Positions 33,411 through 41,345 of a stretch of 59,821 nucleotides of DNA are shown piece by piece (within the stretch, counting starts at the first letter, position 1; every line of letters starts with the position of its first letter). This DNA comes from Chryseobacterium takakiae (GTDB taxonomy: Bacteria > Bacteroidota > Bacteroidia > Flavobacteriales > Weeksellaceae), in the NCBI RefSeq assembly GCF_900129385.1, contig NZ_FQVO01000019.1, positions 1 to 59,821 on the forward strand, read 5' to 3'. The translations under genes were made by a program, and so were the position numbers. The notes beneath the pieces are model-generated. The model had not been told where the DNA came from and did not search any database. It saw nothing but the letters and a program-made list of their open reading frames with translations.

Positions 33411-33484
33411 TATTTTAGCTTTGGGCTTTTGGCGTCTAGCTTTTGGCAAATTCAAATTGCAAGCAGCTAACAGCCAATCGCTGT
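33411..33484. repeat. Intergenic repeat, family C (paaB-paaC)
   Basis: TAGCTTTGGGCTTTTGGCGT and TAGCTTTTGGCAAA form direct subrepeats, partly mirrored by GCAAGCAGCTAACAGCCAAT on the right. The paaC open frame runs through it without a stop, producing an artefactual N-terminal extension. Similar GCTTTTGGC elements are frequent in Bacteroidota intergenic DNA, from memory. Confidence 0.55.
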
Positions 33485-33485
33485 T

Positions 33486-33767
33486 TTACATATTTTTTAC
33501 ATCATTCGGGATTTCGTAGAAGGTTGGATGACGGTATAATTTGTCATCTGCCGGATCGAAGAATGCTTCTTTATCCACTCCTTCCGAAGTCACAATATAT
33601 TTACTTGGAACTACCCAAACCGAAGTTCCTTCTTTTCTTCTGGTATAAACGTCTCTTGCGTTCTGCAAAGCCATTTCTGCTGTTGGTGCCTGTACTACTC
33701 CTACGTGTTTGTGGGATAATCCCGGTTTAGTCTGAATAAACACTTCCCACATATCTAAATTTGCCAT
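33486..33767 (-). CDS. paaB: PaaB: phenylacetyl-CoA epoxidase small subunit
   Basis: The 93-residue protein begins ANLDMWEVFIQTKPGLSHKH and contains the family block HVGVVQAPTAEMALQNARDV followed by YTRRKEGTSVWVVPSKYI. PaaB bridges PaaA-PaaC dimers in the epoxidase core. Length matches PaaB of other bacteria (about 95). It is separated from paaA by a family A repeat and from paaC by a family C repeat. Confidence 0.95.
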   Translation of the reverse strand: MANLDMWEVFIQTKPGLSHKHVGVVQAPTAEMALQNARDVYTRRKEGTSVWVVPSKYIVTSEGVDKEAFFDPADDKLYRHPTFYEIPNDVKNM

Positions 33768-33777
33768 AATTAAAATT

Positions 33778-33884
33778 AATTTAACAATGTATCAATGTAA
33801 CAGTTTAACAATAATGAGATTCTTCGCTTTACTCAGAATGACAATAGGATTGTTACATTTTTACATTGGTATATTGTTATATTG
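33778..33884. repeat. Intergenic inverted repeat, family A copy 4 (paaA-paaB)
   Basis: Left arm TTTAACAATGTATCAATGTA and right arm TTACATTGGTATATTGTTAT fold back around the insert GAGATTCTTCGCTTTACTCA plus GAATGACAA. That insert differs from the one in copies 2 and 5 and is itself known from memory as a common Bacteroidota repeat. The right arm enters the end of paaA. Confidence 0.75.
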
Positions 33885-34815
33885 AAATTTTTTCCTGTTT
33901 TTCCGCAAAAGCCACTGCTGCTTCTTTTACCCAGGCATTTTCTCTTTGCGCTTTTCTCTTGGTTTCGATACGCTTCTTGTTACAAGGCCCGTTTCCTTTT
34001 AGAATTTCCATGAATTCATCCCACGGAAGCTCCCCGAAATCATAGTGCTGTCTTTCTTCATTCCATTTTAAATCTTTATCCGGAATGGTTAATCCTAAAA
34101 ATTCAGCCTGAGCAACAGTAACGTCAACAAATCTCTGACGAAGGCTGTCATTGCTTTCTCTTTTCACCCTGTAATTCATAGAGATTTTTGAGTTTGGTGA
34201 GCTGTCATCATTCGGGCCGAACATCATTAAAGCCGGCCACCAGAAGCGGTTTAGTGAAGCCTGAGCCATTTCTTTCTGCTGTTTTGTACCACGGCAAAGC
34301 GCCATTAAAATTTCGTAGCCCTGTCTTTGGTGGAACGATTCTTCTTTACAGATTTTTACCATCGCTCTTGAGTAAGGACCGTATGAATTCCCCATCAACA
34401 TTACCTGGTTCATAATGGCAGCACCATCAACCAGCCAACCGATGGCGCCGATATCTGCCCAGCTCAGCGTAGGATAATTGAAGATACTTGAATATTTTGC
34501 TTTCCCTGAAAGCATATCGTCATAAGTAGCATCTCTGTCGGCTCTTACCGTTCCGTCACCTAATGTTTCGGTAGCGGAATACAGGTATAAACCATGACCT
34601 GCCTCATCCTGAACTTTAGCCAAAAGTGCCATTTTCCTTCTCAACGAAGGCGCTCTGGAAATCCAGTTGGCTTCCGGCAGCATTCCAACGATTTCGGAAT
34701 GGGCGTGCTGGGAGATCTGACGAACCAGTAATTTCCTGTAATCATCAGGCATTACATCTTTGGGTTCCACTTTATTTTCGTCGTGTACGTATTGTACAAA
34801 TTTTTCTAAATCCAT
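33877..34815 (-). CDS. paaA: PaaA: phenylacetyl-CoA epoxidase catalytic subunit
   Basis: The 312-residue di-iron oxygenase subunit carries metal-ligand helices with the patterns QDEAGHGLYLYSATETLG and KEESFHQRQGYEILMALCRG. With FNYPTLSWADIGAIGWLVDG these are diagnostic of PaaA. It inserts oxygen into the aromatic ring of phenylacetyl-CoA to form the 1,2-epoxide. The ATG at 34815 (MDLEKFVQYVHDENK) is chosen; a TTG three codons upstream lies in the neighbouring repeat. Confidence 0.97.
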   Translation of the reverse strand: MDLEKFVQYVHDENKVEPKDVMPDDYRKLLVRQISQHAHSEIVGMLPEANWISRAPSLRRKMALLAKVQDEAGHGLYLYSATETLGDGTVRADRDATYDDMLSGKAKYSSIFNYPTLSWADIGAIGWLVDGAAIMNQVMLMGNSYGPYSRAMVKICKEESFHQRQGYEILMALCRGTKQQKEMAQASLNRFWWPALMMFGPNDDSSPNSKISMNYRVKRESNDSLRQRFVDVTVAQAEFLGLTIPDKDLKWNEERQHYDFGELPWDEFMEILKGNGPCNKKRIETKRKAQRENAWVKEAAVAFAEKQEKISI

Positions 34816-34819
34816 AACT

Positions 34820-34926
34820 TTCAATTTAGCAATGTATCAGTTTAGCAATGTACCAATAAGAGATGCTTCGACAAGCTCAGCATGACAGTGATTGTTACAC
34901 TGGTAAATTGTTAGATTGTTACATTA
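34820..34926. repeat. Intergenic inverted repeat, family A copy 5 (paaE-paaA)
   Basis: Left arm CAATTTAGCAATGTATCAGT and right arm ACACTGGTAAATTGTTAGAT enclose the insert GAGATGCTTCGACAAGCTCA followed by GCATGACAGT (34861-34890). The insert matches that of copy 2 with only a few differences and is a frequent Bacteroidota repeat from memory. Confidence 0.78.
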
Positions 34927-34929
34927 ATT

Positions 34930-36015
34930 TTAAACATCATAATTAAGCATCACCACATTCGTTGTAGGATGACACTGGCAGGTAAGAACATAACCTCTGG
35001 CTACTTCTTCTTCGGTAAGCGCGTAGTTTTTTTCCATAAAAACTTCCCCTTCCAAAACTTCGGCTTTACACGTACAACAAACTCCACCTTTACATGCAAA
35101 GGGTACAGGAAGATTGTCTTTCAATGCTTTATCTAAGATACTCTCTTTTTTTGAGTTCAGATGGAATGAGTATTCATCATCATCGATGATTACCGTTACC
35201 ATACTTTCGATATTGGCAATGGCTTTGAATTCATCACTCATCTCTTCCGTATTTTCTTCATCCGGAGCGGTGAAATATTCAAATAAAACCTGAATTGCCG
35301 GTACTTTTTTATCTTTCTTTAAATAATCGGCGACGCTTTTTATCATTTCGGCTGGACCGCAGATAAAATAGGTTGATTCTTTGACATCGATTTCCGGGTG
35401 TCTTTCAAAAAGCTGTTCAAGTTTGTCCGGACAAATTCTACCTTCAAACAATTGGTCTTCATGTTTTTCACGGCTAACCATATAAATTACTTTCAGTCTT
35501 CCGCTGAACTGTTCAACCAGCTTATCGATCTCAGCTTTTTTCATCACATGATTCATACTTCTGTTGCTGTAAAACAGATAAGCCTTGGAAAGAGGTTCCT
35601 GGTAAAGACTCTCTTTAATATTGGACAATACCGGAGAAATGCCGCTTCCTGCAGCCAGTCCGACGTAAGTTTTTACATTGGTAGGATGATAAGTTGTATT
35701 GAAACCGCCCATCGGAGGCATTACTTCCAATACCTCATCCATGTGAAGATGCTCGTTGAAATAGCCGGAAACTTTTCCTCCTTCTAAAAGTTTAACCAAC
35801 ACTTCAAGCGTATTGCTTTTTTCGCTTGGTGCGTTACAGATAGAATAAGAACGTCTTTCTTCGTTTCCGTTAATCATCATCCGGAAATTAAGATACTGTC
35901 CCTGCTTGAACCTGAATTTATCCTTCAGCTCTTCGGGAATTTCAACGGCTACGTTTACCGCATCGTTCGTATCTTTCTGAACCTTTACCGTTTTTAATTT
36001 ATAAAATGAATTCAT
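34930..36015 (-). CDS. paaE: PaaE: phenylacetyl-CoA epoxidase reductase
   Basis: The protein has 361 residues. The N-terminal FAD-binding domain (about 1-105) has RRSYSICNAPSE, the NAD(P)H-binding domain (about 110-235) has GLAAGSGISPVLSNIK and YFICGPAEMI, and the C-terminal plant-type 2Fe-2S domain has CKGGVCCTCKAEV and a final cysteine in LTCQCHP. It passes electrons from NADPH to PaaA. Its ATG overlaps the paaK stop codon (ATGA), so the two are translationally coupled. Confidence 0.96.
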   Translation of the reverse strand: MNSFYKLKTVKVQKDTNDAVNVAVEIPEELKDKFRFKQGQYLNFRMMINGNEERRSYSICNAPSEKSNTLEVLVKLLEGGKVSGYFNEHLHMDEVLEVMPPMGGFNTTYHPTNVKTYVGLAAGSGISPVLSNIKESLYQEPLSKAYLFYSNRSMNHVMKKAEIDKLVEQFSGRLKVIYMVSREKHEDQLFEGRICPDKLEQLFERHPEIDVKESTYFICGPAEMIKSVADYLKKDKKVPAIQVLFEYFTAPDEENTEEMSDEFKAIANIESMVTVIIDDDEYSFHLNSKKESILDKALKDNLPVPFACKGGVCCTCKAEVLEGEVFMEKNYALTEEEVARGYVLTCQCHPTTNVVMLNYDV

Positions 36016-37331
36016 TTTGTTTTTAATATTCTATTAATTTTTCCACCTTCACATTTAGGTAAACTGTCCTGGGCATGAATTTTCACTTTTGTGGTAATTC
36101 CTACCCTTTTTTTTATTTCGTTTTCTATATTTTTTGCAAAGTTTCCGACAAAAATAGCATAATCATCGGTATTTTGAATTAAGTTTTCCGTTGCTACAAG
36201 TTCATCATCAATTTCCACATCGATATCCAGTGCGATACACATCTGTTCTTTTTCTACCGGGGTTAAATAATAATTCGGAACCACTCCTTTTACGTGGGAG
36301 AATGCTTCTTCAATCTGGCTGGGATAGACATTTACTCCTCTTACAATCAACATATCATCAGCCCTTCCGAGAATAGGCCTCATTTTCACCATGGTTCTTT
36401 TACCGCTTTCATCATAATAAAGACTGGTAATATCATTCGTCCAATAGCGAAGAAGCGGCATTGCTTTCTTTGTTAAAGTGGTAATCACCAAAACGCCTTC
36501 TTCTCCAAACGGAACCGGCTGTTTAGTAACCGGATCTAAAATTTCGGGATAAAAATGATCTTCCCAAATATAGGAACCCCCTTTTTCTTCAAAATCTTCC
36601 ATCGAAACTCCCGGTCCGATAATTTCACTTAATCCGTAAATATTGGTAGCGTGAACGCCTAATCTTTCTTCAATATGATGTCTTATGAGTTCCGTCCACG
36701 GTTCTGAACCTAAAACGGCATATTTTAAACTTATTTCATCTGCAGAAATTCCTCTTTTTGCAAATTCATCAGCTAATGTTAAAGCGTAAGATGGTGAACA
36801 GCAAAGAACTTCAGGTTGGAAATCGACAATCAAATCTACCTGTCTTGCCGTCATCCCTCCGGAAATCGGAAGAACACTCATGCCCAGTTTTTCAGCACCG
36901 TAATGAAGGCCAAGCCCTCCTGTAAAAATTCCGTAACCGTAAGCATTGTGCAACTGCATTCCGGGTTTTGCTCCCGCCGCGTTCAAAGATCTCGCTACGA
37001 CTTCGCTGAATACATCAATATCTTCTTTGGTATATCCAACCACCGTTGGCTTTCCTGTTGTTCCGCTTGAACAGTGTATTCTCTGCAGTTCATTTTTAGG
37101 AACAGTAAACAATCCAAACGGATAGTGATCTCTCAAATCCTGTTTGTAAGTAATCGGAAGTTTCGTGATATCTTCAATCGACCTTATATCTTTTGGAGCG
37201 ATTCCTTTTTCATTAAACCTTCTTCTGTAAAATTCCGACCTCTCTCCAAGATAGTCTACCAGCTTTATCAACCGCTCAGATTGAAGCTGTCTCAACTGGT
37301 CGAGCTTTAAATATTCAACTGAAAAATCCAT
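36012..37331 (-). CDS. paaK: Phenylacetate-CoA ligase PaaK
   Basis: The 439-residue AMP-forming ligase has the P-loop SSGTTGKPTVVGYT (about 88-101), NAYGYGIFTGGLG, the core motif NIYGLSEIIGPG (about 232-243) and the C-terminal catalytic domain with GRADDMLIVRGVNVYPSQIE. It activates phenylacetate with ATP and CoA, the first step of the pathway. It is first in the paa operon and starts about ten bases downstream of a TetR-type palindrome. The length fits the family (about 437). Confidence 0.96.
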   Translation of the reverse strand: MDFSVEYLKLDQLRQLQSERLIKLVDYLGERSEFYRRRFNEKGIAPKDIRSIEDITKLPITYKQDLRDHYPFGLFTVPKNELQRIHCSSGTTGKPTVVGYTKEDIDVFSEVVARSLNAAGAKPGMQLHNAYGYGIFTGGLGLHYGAEKLGMSVLPISGGMTARQVDLIVDFQPEVLCCSPSYALTLADEFAKRGISADEISLKYAVLGSEPWTELIRHHIEERLGVHATNIYGLSEIIGPGVSMEDFEEKGGSYIWEDHFYPEILDPVTKQPVPFGEEGVLVITTLTKKAMPLLRYWTNDITSLYYDESGKRTMVKMRPILGRADDMLIVRGVNVYPSQIEEAFSHVKGVVPNYYLTPVEKEQMCIALDIDVEIDDELVATENLIQNTDDYAIFVGNFAKNIENEIKKRVGITTKVKIHAQDSLPKCEGGKINRILKTK

Positions 37332-37340
37332 ATTAACTAA

Positions 37341-37354
37341 CTAACACTTGTTAG
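37341..37354. promoter_or_regulatory. Candidate TetR-type (PaaR) operator in front of paaK
   Basis: CTAACA-CT-TGTTAG is a perfect palindrome. It fits CNAAC-N4-GTTNG, the form of PaaR sites reported for Thermus (CNAACGNNCGTTNG). It starts ten bases upstream of the paaK ATG and overlaps the predicted start of transcription (about 37351). A bound repressor would block the whole paa operon until phenylacetyl-CoA appears. The TetR gene at 46629 is a candidate for the protein. Confidence 0.6.
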
Positions 37355-37357
37355 GTG

Positions 37358-37389
37358 TAAATGTAAAAAGATTTTTTGTTTCTGCCAAA
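37358..37389 (-). promoter_or_regulatory. Predicted paaK operon promoter
   Basis: On the minus strand, TTTG (37389-37386) is followed after about 20 bases by TACATTTA (37365-37358). This is close to the TTG-N19-21-TAnnTTTG consensus, with A in place of the final G. The operator palindrome lies directly downstream. Confidence 0.55.
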
Positions 37390-37501
37390 TTTTTATGATT
37401 TTCATCATACGGGTATTATTTGATCTAAAAATTGATCTGATATTTAGGGTAAAATTTGCCTACCAGAACCTATCACGTTATTTATCACCGGTAAATTACC
37501 G

Positions 37502-37509
37502 TATCTTTG
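37502..37509 (+). promoter_or_regulatory. Candidate -7 box for the M1 peptidase gene
   Basis: TATCTTTG fits TAnnTTTG on the plus strand, 76 bases upstream of the peptidase ATG. An imperfect TTA element lies in the right region upstream. It is back to back with the paaK promoter. Confidence 0.5.
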
Positions 37510-37585
37510 CATCTTATACCGATTTGTATATTTTGTATATCAAGAACGGTTTTAATAGTAAATTAAACTGATTATAAAATATTGT

Positions 37586-39448
37586 ATGAAAAGATTAGTT
37601 TTAGGATTATTTCTTTTTGCTTCATGGCAATTTTCCGCGCAGGAATTGTATATGCCGAGAAATATTAAGAAAGCATACGAAAATGGTACGCGTGATTTAT
37701 CGGGTGCACCGGGAAAAAACTACTGGCAAAATAAAGGGATTTATAATGTAGAGGTAAAAGTGGATGCCAATTCTAAAATGGTTTCCGGAAAAGAAACAAT
37801 CCTTTACAGCAACAACAGCCCCGACAATCTTTCTGAACTTGCGATACGATTTGTAAATAATCTGCATAAACCACAGGCTCCGAGATCGGGAATGGTTTCC
37901 AAAGATTTTTTAACATCGGGACTGCATATTAAATCATTTATTGTAAATGGTGAAAAGTATGCGATCAACAGTGAGAATTGGGGAACTGTTGAAAAAGTAA
38001 AGCTTAATTCTGTTCTAAAATCTAAAGCCAAGGCTGAAATAAAAATTGAATGGGAATATCCGTTATCGGTACAGAGCGGAAGAGAAGGACAAATTGATCC
38101 TGAAACATTCTATGTAGCCTACTCTTTCCCAAGAATATCCGTGTATGATGATTATAACGGTTGGGATATGCTTCCGCATTCTGACAGGCAGGAGTTTTAC
38201 AATGACTTTAATGATTACAGTTTTGCCATCACCGCCCCAAAAAATTATGTAGTCTGGGCAACCGGGGATTTCCTGAATCCGGAAGCTGTTCTTCAGTCCG
38301 AATATTTAAAAAGATACAAAACTTCTTTGAAAAGTGATAAGGTGATTCATGTAGCTACCGGGCATGAAATGAAATCCGGCAAGGTTACAAAGCAGAACAA
38401 ATGGAATGTGTGGAAATTTAAAGCCAGCAATATCACAGATTTCTGTTTTGCATTAAGCAATCATTATGCATGGGACGCTTCAAGCGTACAGCTGAAAACG
38501 AAGAGGGCCAGCGTACAGGCATCTTATGGACCCGAAGCCAAAGATTTTGAACATTATGTGGAATGGATGCGTTATAATCTGGAGTGGTTTTCCAAAAACT
38601 GGCCCGGCGTAGAATACCCTTACAATGTAATGACTGCGGTGCAAGGATATGCCGATATGGAATATCCGATGATGATTAATGATACCAGCATTCCTGATGA
38701 CTTTCAGGATGCACGGTTAACAGCTGACCATGAAATTGCACATACCTATTTTCCTTTTTATATGGGAATCAATGAAACAAGATATGCTTTCATGGATGAA
38801 GGCTGGGCCACCACACTGGAATATCTTATCGGGATTGACGAAAACGGGGAGGCTAAAGCCAAAGAATTTTATAAAAATTTCAGGGTGAAAAGATGGATTA
38901 ATGATCCTTCTGCGGAACAGGATCAACCCATAATTACGATGAGTACACAAGTAAGCGGTGCAGGATACGGAAACAATTCCTATGTAAAGGCTTCATTATC
39001 TTATCTTGCCTTAAAGGATTATCTTGGAGATGACCTTTTTAAAAAAGCACTTCATCATTATATGAATAACTGGAACGGGAAACATCCTATTCCATGGGAT
39101 TATTTCTATTCTATGAATACCGGTTCCGGGAAAAACCTCAACTGGTTCTTCAATAATTGGTTTTACACGAATAATTATATTGATCTTAAGGTTGCCGGAG
39201 CCAGCCAGATGAATGATCTTTTAACGGTAAACATAGATAATGTGGGCGGTTTTGTCATTCCTTTTGAAGCCGAAATCAGCTATGAAGACGGAACAGCGGA
39301 AAAACTTCACTTCTCGCCTTCAGTCTGGGAAAAAGATCAAAGAAAGGCAATGCTTACTATCCCGATTACCAAAAAGGTAAAATCGATAAATCTGAACGGC
39401 GGAATTTTCATGGATTATACGCCGGATGACAATAAGAAAACTTTATAA
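37586..39448 (+). CDS. M1 family zinc metallopeptidase, exported
   Basis: The protein has 620 residues with a signal peptide ending WQFSAQ. The zinc site is HEIAH (H382 to H386) with the third ligand E405, 18 residues on, in MDEGWATTLEYL. ADMEYPMM (about 356-363) stands where the GAMEN exopeptidase motif lies in aminopeptidase N. The spacing matches gluzincins of family M1. The enzyme should trim peptides in the periplasm or outside the cell. No T9SS sorting domain is visible. It is monocistronic and divergent from paaK. Confidence 0.92.
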   Translation: MKRLVLGLFLFASWQFSAQELYMPRNIKKAYENGTRDLSGAPGKNYWQNKGIYNVEVKVDANSKMVSGKETILYSNNSPDNLSELAIRFVNNLHKPQAPRSGMVSKDFLTSGLHIKSFIVNGEKYAINSENWGTVEKVKLNSVLKSKAKAEIKIEWEYPLSVQSGREGQIDPETFYVAYSFPRISVYDDYNGWDMLPHSDRQEFYNDFNDYSFAITAPKNYVVWATGDFLNPEAVLQSEYLKRYKTSLKSDKVIHVATGHEMKSGKVTKQNKWNVWKFKASNITDFCFALSNHYAWDASSVQLKTKRASVQASYGPEAKDFEHYVEWMRYNLEWFSKNWPGVEYPYNVMTAVQGYADMEYPMMINDTSIPDDFQDARLTADHEIAHTYFPFYMGINETRYAFMDEGWATTLEYLIGIDENGEAKAKEFYKNFRVKRWINDPSAEQDQPIITMSTQVSGAGYGNNSYVKASLSYLALKDYLGDDLFKKALHHYMNNWNGKHPIPWDYFYSMNTGSGKNLNWFFNNWFYTNNYIDLKVAGASQMNDLLTVNIDNVGGFVIPFEAEISYEDGTAEKLHFSPSVWEKDQRKAMLTIPITKKVKSINLNGGIFMDYTPDDNKKTL

Positions 39449-39462
39449 AAAGTTATAAAACA

Positions 39463-39500
39463 AGTCCGGCTGTTTCATTTTGAAACAGCCGGACTCTCGT
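39463..39500. terminator. Terminator between convergent peptidase genes
   Basis: AGTCCGGCTGTTTCA (39463-39477) and TGAAACAGCCGGACT (39481-39495) form a perfect 15-bp stem with a three-base loop. On the minus strand it is followed by TGTTTTATAAC; on the plus side only by CTCGTATTT. It probably works for both genes. Confidence 0.85.
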
Positions 39501-39521
39501 ATTTATGAAAAGGGTTATTAA

Positions 39522-40514
39522 TTAGTACAGTCTTAATCCCGATCTTGCTCCTGATGATGCTACCACAGACTGCATTCTTGTTTTTTGTCCTGCTGAGAAC
39601 ATAAACATGGCCGCATCATCCACATAGTCCATATAATTCATGAACATGACAGATCTTTGTACACCTCCGCAGGTATTATATAACGGATAGCTTGGTTTTC
39701 CATAGTTTGGACCTGTTTGCGTAGGAGTATCAGTAACAAGATCATTTCCACAGTTGGCATCTCCCCAGATGTGTCTCAGGTTAAGATAATGTCCCACCTC
39801 ATGCGTAGCAGTTCTTCCTTGATTGAATGGCGCTGATGCACCCGTTTTTCCAAAATAAGAAGCAGCAATTACCACTCCGTCATTCCATAAACCGGAAGAT
39901 TCTGGAAATGTTGCATATCCGAGGATTTGTCCCATATTTCCTACCACCCAGATATTAAGATAATTAGCAGGACTTGTAGCGTCAATTCCGCCGCTGGAAG
40001 ATCTTTTCATGGCGTCATTGGTGCTCCAGCTTGTTTTGGTAGTAGATTTTCTTACCGTGTTTGCCAGCCTGAATCTTACTTTAACATCTCCGGCTTTCAC
40101 ACCCTGAAAAGCAGTCGGAATTTTGGAGACATCCGTGTTTGTCCCTCCGTAATCTGCATTCAGAACAGCAATCTGCTCTGCAATGCGGGCAGCGGAAATA
40201 TTTTCTGTTGAGGTTCTGTATAAAACATTTACCACCACGGGAATTTCAACGGTACCGTCTGAAAGTACTTTCCCTAATTTAAGATCATTGGTAAATTTTT
40301 CTGTATTGGCTTCAAGCTCAGAATATTTTTGTCTGAGTTCGGCACTGTTCTGAAGAGCCGTTTTTCTAATGTCTTCAGACGGACATCCCCTTTTAAAGGC
40401 TGATCCCCCTAAACTTTCTGTGTTGTTTGATGACTCTTCAGTCTGATTGTTAATGTTGTCACTGTTACACGACAAGAAGCTCAGCATAAGAACTCCGAAT
40501 AGTAGTTTTTTCAT
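39522..40514 (-). CDS. M43 (pappalysin-like) zinc metalloprotease, lipoprotein
   Basis: From the ATG at 40514 the protein has 330 residues and begins KKLLFGVLMLSFLSCNSDN, a clear lipobox (SFLSC). The metzincin site HEVGHYLNLRH and the Met-turn MNYMDY are typical of family M43. CGGVQRSVM and the Cys pair around GDANCGND are shared with cytophagalysins. It would act at the cell surface. An ATG 69 bases further upstream (40583) gives an implausible N-terminus and is rejected. Regions before the catalytic domain (about 20-110) probably act as a propeptide. Confidence 0.9.
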   Translation of the reverse strand: MKKLLFGVLMLSFLSCNSDNINNQTEESSNNTESLGGSAFKRGCPSEDIRKTALQNSAELRQKYSELEANTEKFTNDLKLGKVLSDGTVEIPVVVNVLYRTSTENISAARIAEQIAVLNADYGGTNTDVSKIPTAFQGVKAGDVKVRFRLANTVRKSTTKTSWSTNDAMKRSSSGGIDATSPANYLNIWVVGNMGQILGYATFPESSGLWNDGVVIAASYFGKTGASAPFNQGRTATHEVGHYLNLRHIWGDANCGNDLVTDTPTQTGPNYGKPSYPLYNTCGGVQRSVMFMNYMDYVDDAAMFMFSAGQKTRMQSVVASSGARSGLRLY

Positions 40515-40706
40515 ATACATATATTTTCTGTTACAGAAAATGAAATTAAAAAATTCAGAATTACTACACAAGTATTTCACCAAAATGTTACTTAATTTTA
40601 TTATTCAATCAATAACAATTTTAATATTTATATGAAAAAATATCAATCTAAACAATTTTTCATTGTTTAAAAATTACATTAATTCAAATTTTATTACATC
40701 TTTATT

Positions 40707-41345
40707 TTAACCTGCAAACCCGTTTTTAATAGCAAAAACAGCCAGTCCTACGCGGGTTTTGAGATCAAGTTTATCACAAAGCTGATCCCTGTAACTTTCA
40801 ACCGTTCTCGGGCTGCAGCACATTTTATCTGCAATTTCTTTATAGCTAAGCTCAGTAACAGTGTATTTGAGAAACTCTTTTTCGCGTTCGGAAATCTTAA
40901 TGTGATTTGCCGGATCGTCGTTATTCATATTGGAGAAAATAATTTTTGAAGCCCAGTCGGGATAGAAGAATCCATCGGTGCTGAGTCTCACGAGTGCATT
41001 TTCAAGCTCTTTTGGATGTGTATTTTTCAGCAAATAGCCTTTTGCCCCGTTTTTTATCATTTTAATAACGCTTTTGTCGTCGCCCTGCATGCTTAATGCC
41101 ATTACCTTAATAGCCGGATGATTTTCCCTAAGCCACAATACTGTTTCAAATCCGTCCATGATCGGCATGCTGATATCCAATAAAATAATATCCGGAATTT
41201 TGCTGTTGTTTTCAAATTTCTGAATAAGATCTTTTCCGTTCTCCGCCACATAAACCACTTCAAATTCAGCAAAATTACCGATGATTCCTTCTAATGCTTT
41301 TGCGATGAGTATGTGATCATCAACGATCACTATTGTCTTTTTCAT
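40707..41345 (-). CDS. NarL/FixJ-type response regulator
   Basis: The protein has 212 residues. The receiver domain begins KKTIVIVDDHILIAKALEG and has the phosphorylation site D57 (IILLDISMPIMDGF). The C-terminal LuxR helix-turn-helix has ISEREKEFLKYT and YKEIADKMCCSPRTVESYRD. The start at 41345 fits the receiver; a longer frame starting at 41405 is spurious. Its ATG overlaps the stop of the histidine kinase gene by four bases, so the pair is coupled. No target can be named. Confidence 0.95.
   Translation of the reverse strand: MKKTIVIVDDHILIAKALEGIIGNFAEFEVVYVAENGKDLIQKFENNSKIPDIILLDISMPIMDGFETVLWLRENHPAIKVMALSMQGDDKSVIKMIKNGAKGYLLKNTHPKELENALVRLSTDGFFYPDWASKIIFSNMNNDDPANHIKISEREKEFLKYTVTELSYKEIADKMCCSPRTVESYRDQLCDKLDLKTRVGLAVFAIKNGFAG

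Noticed and set aside
33411..33455. 15-residue N-terminal extension of PaaC
   Set aside because: These residues (PKARRQKPKAK) are translated from an intergenic repeat, and the ATG at 33410 gives the conserved start.
32894..33730. Plus-strand frames of 95-155 residues opposite paaC and paaB
   Set aside because: They are antisense to conserved paa genes, with His/Leu/Arg-rich shadow composition.
24876..34929. CRISPR array in the repeated gaps of the paa operon
   Set aside because: The repeats are kilobases apart, imperfect and palindromic, with genes between them and no regular spacers.
40515..40583. Upstream start for the M43 protease
   Set aside because: The extra residues hide a clear lipoprotein signal beginning at the ATG at 40514.
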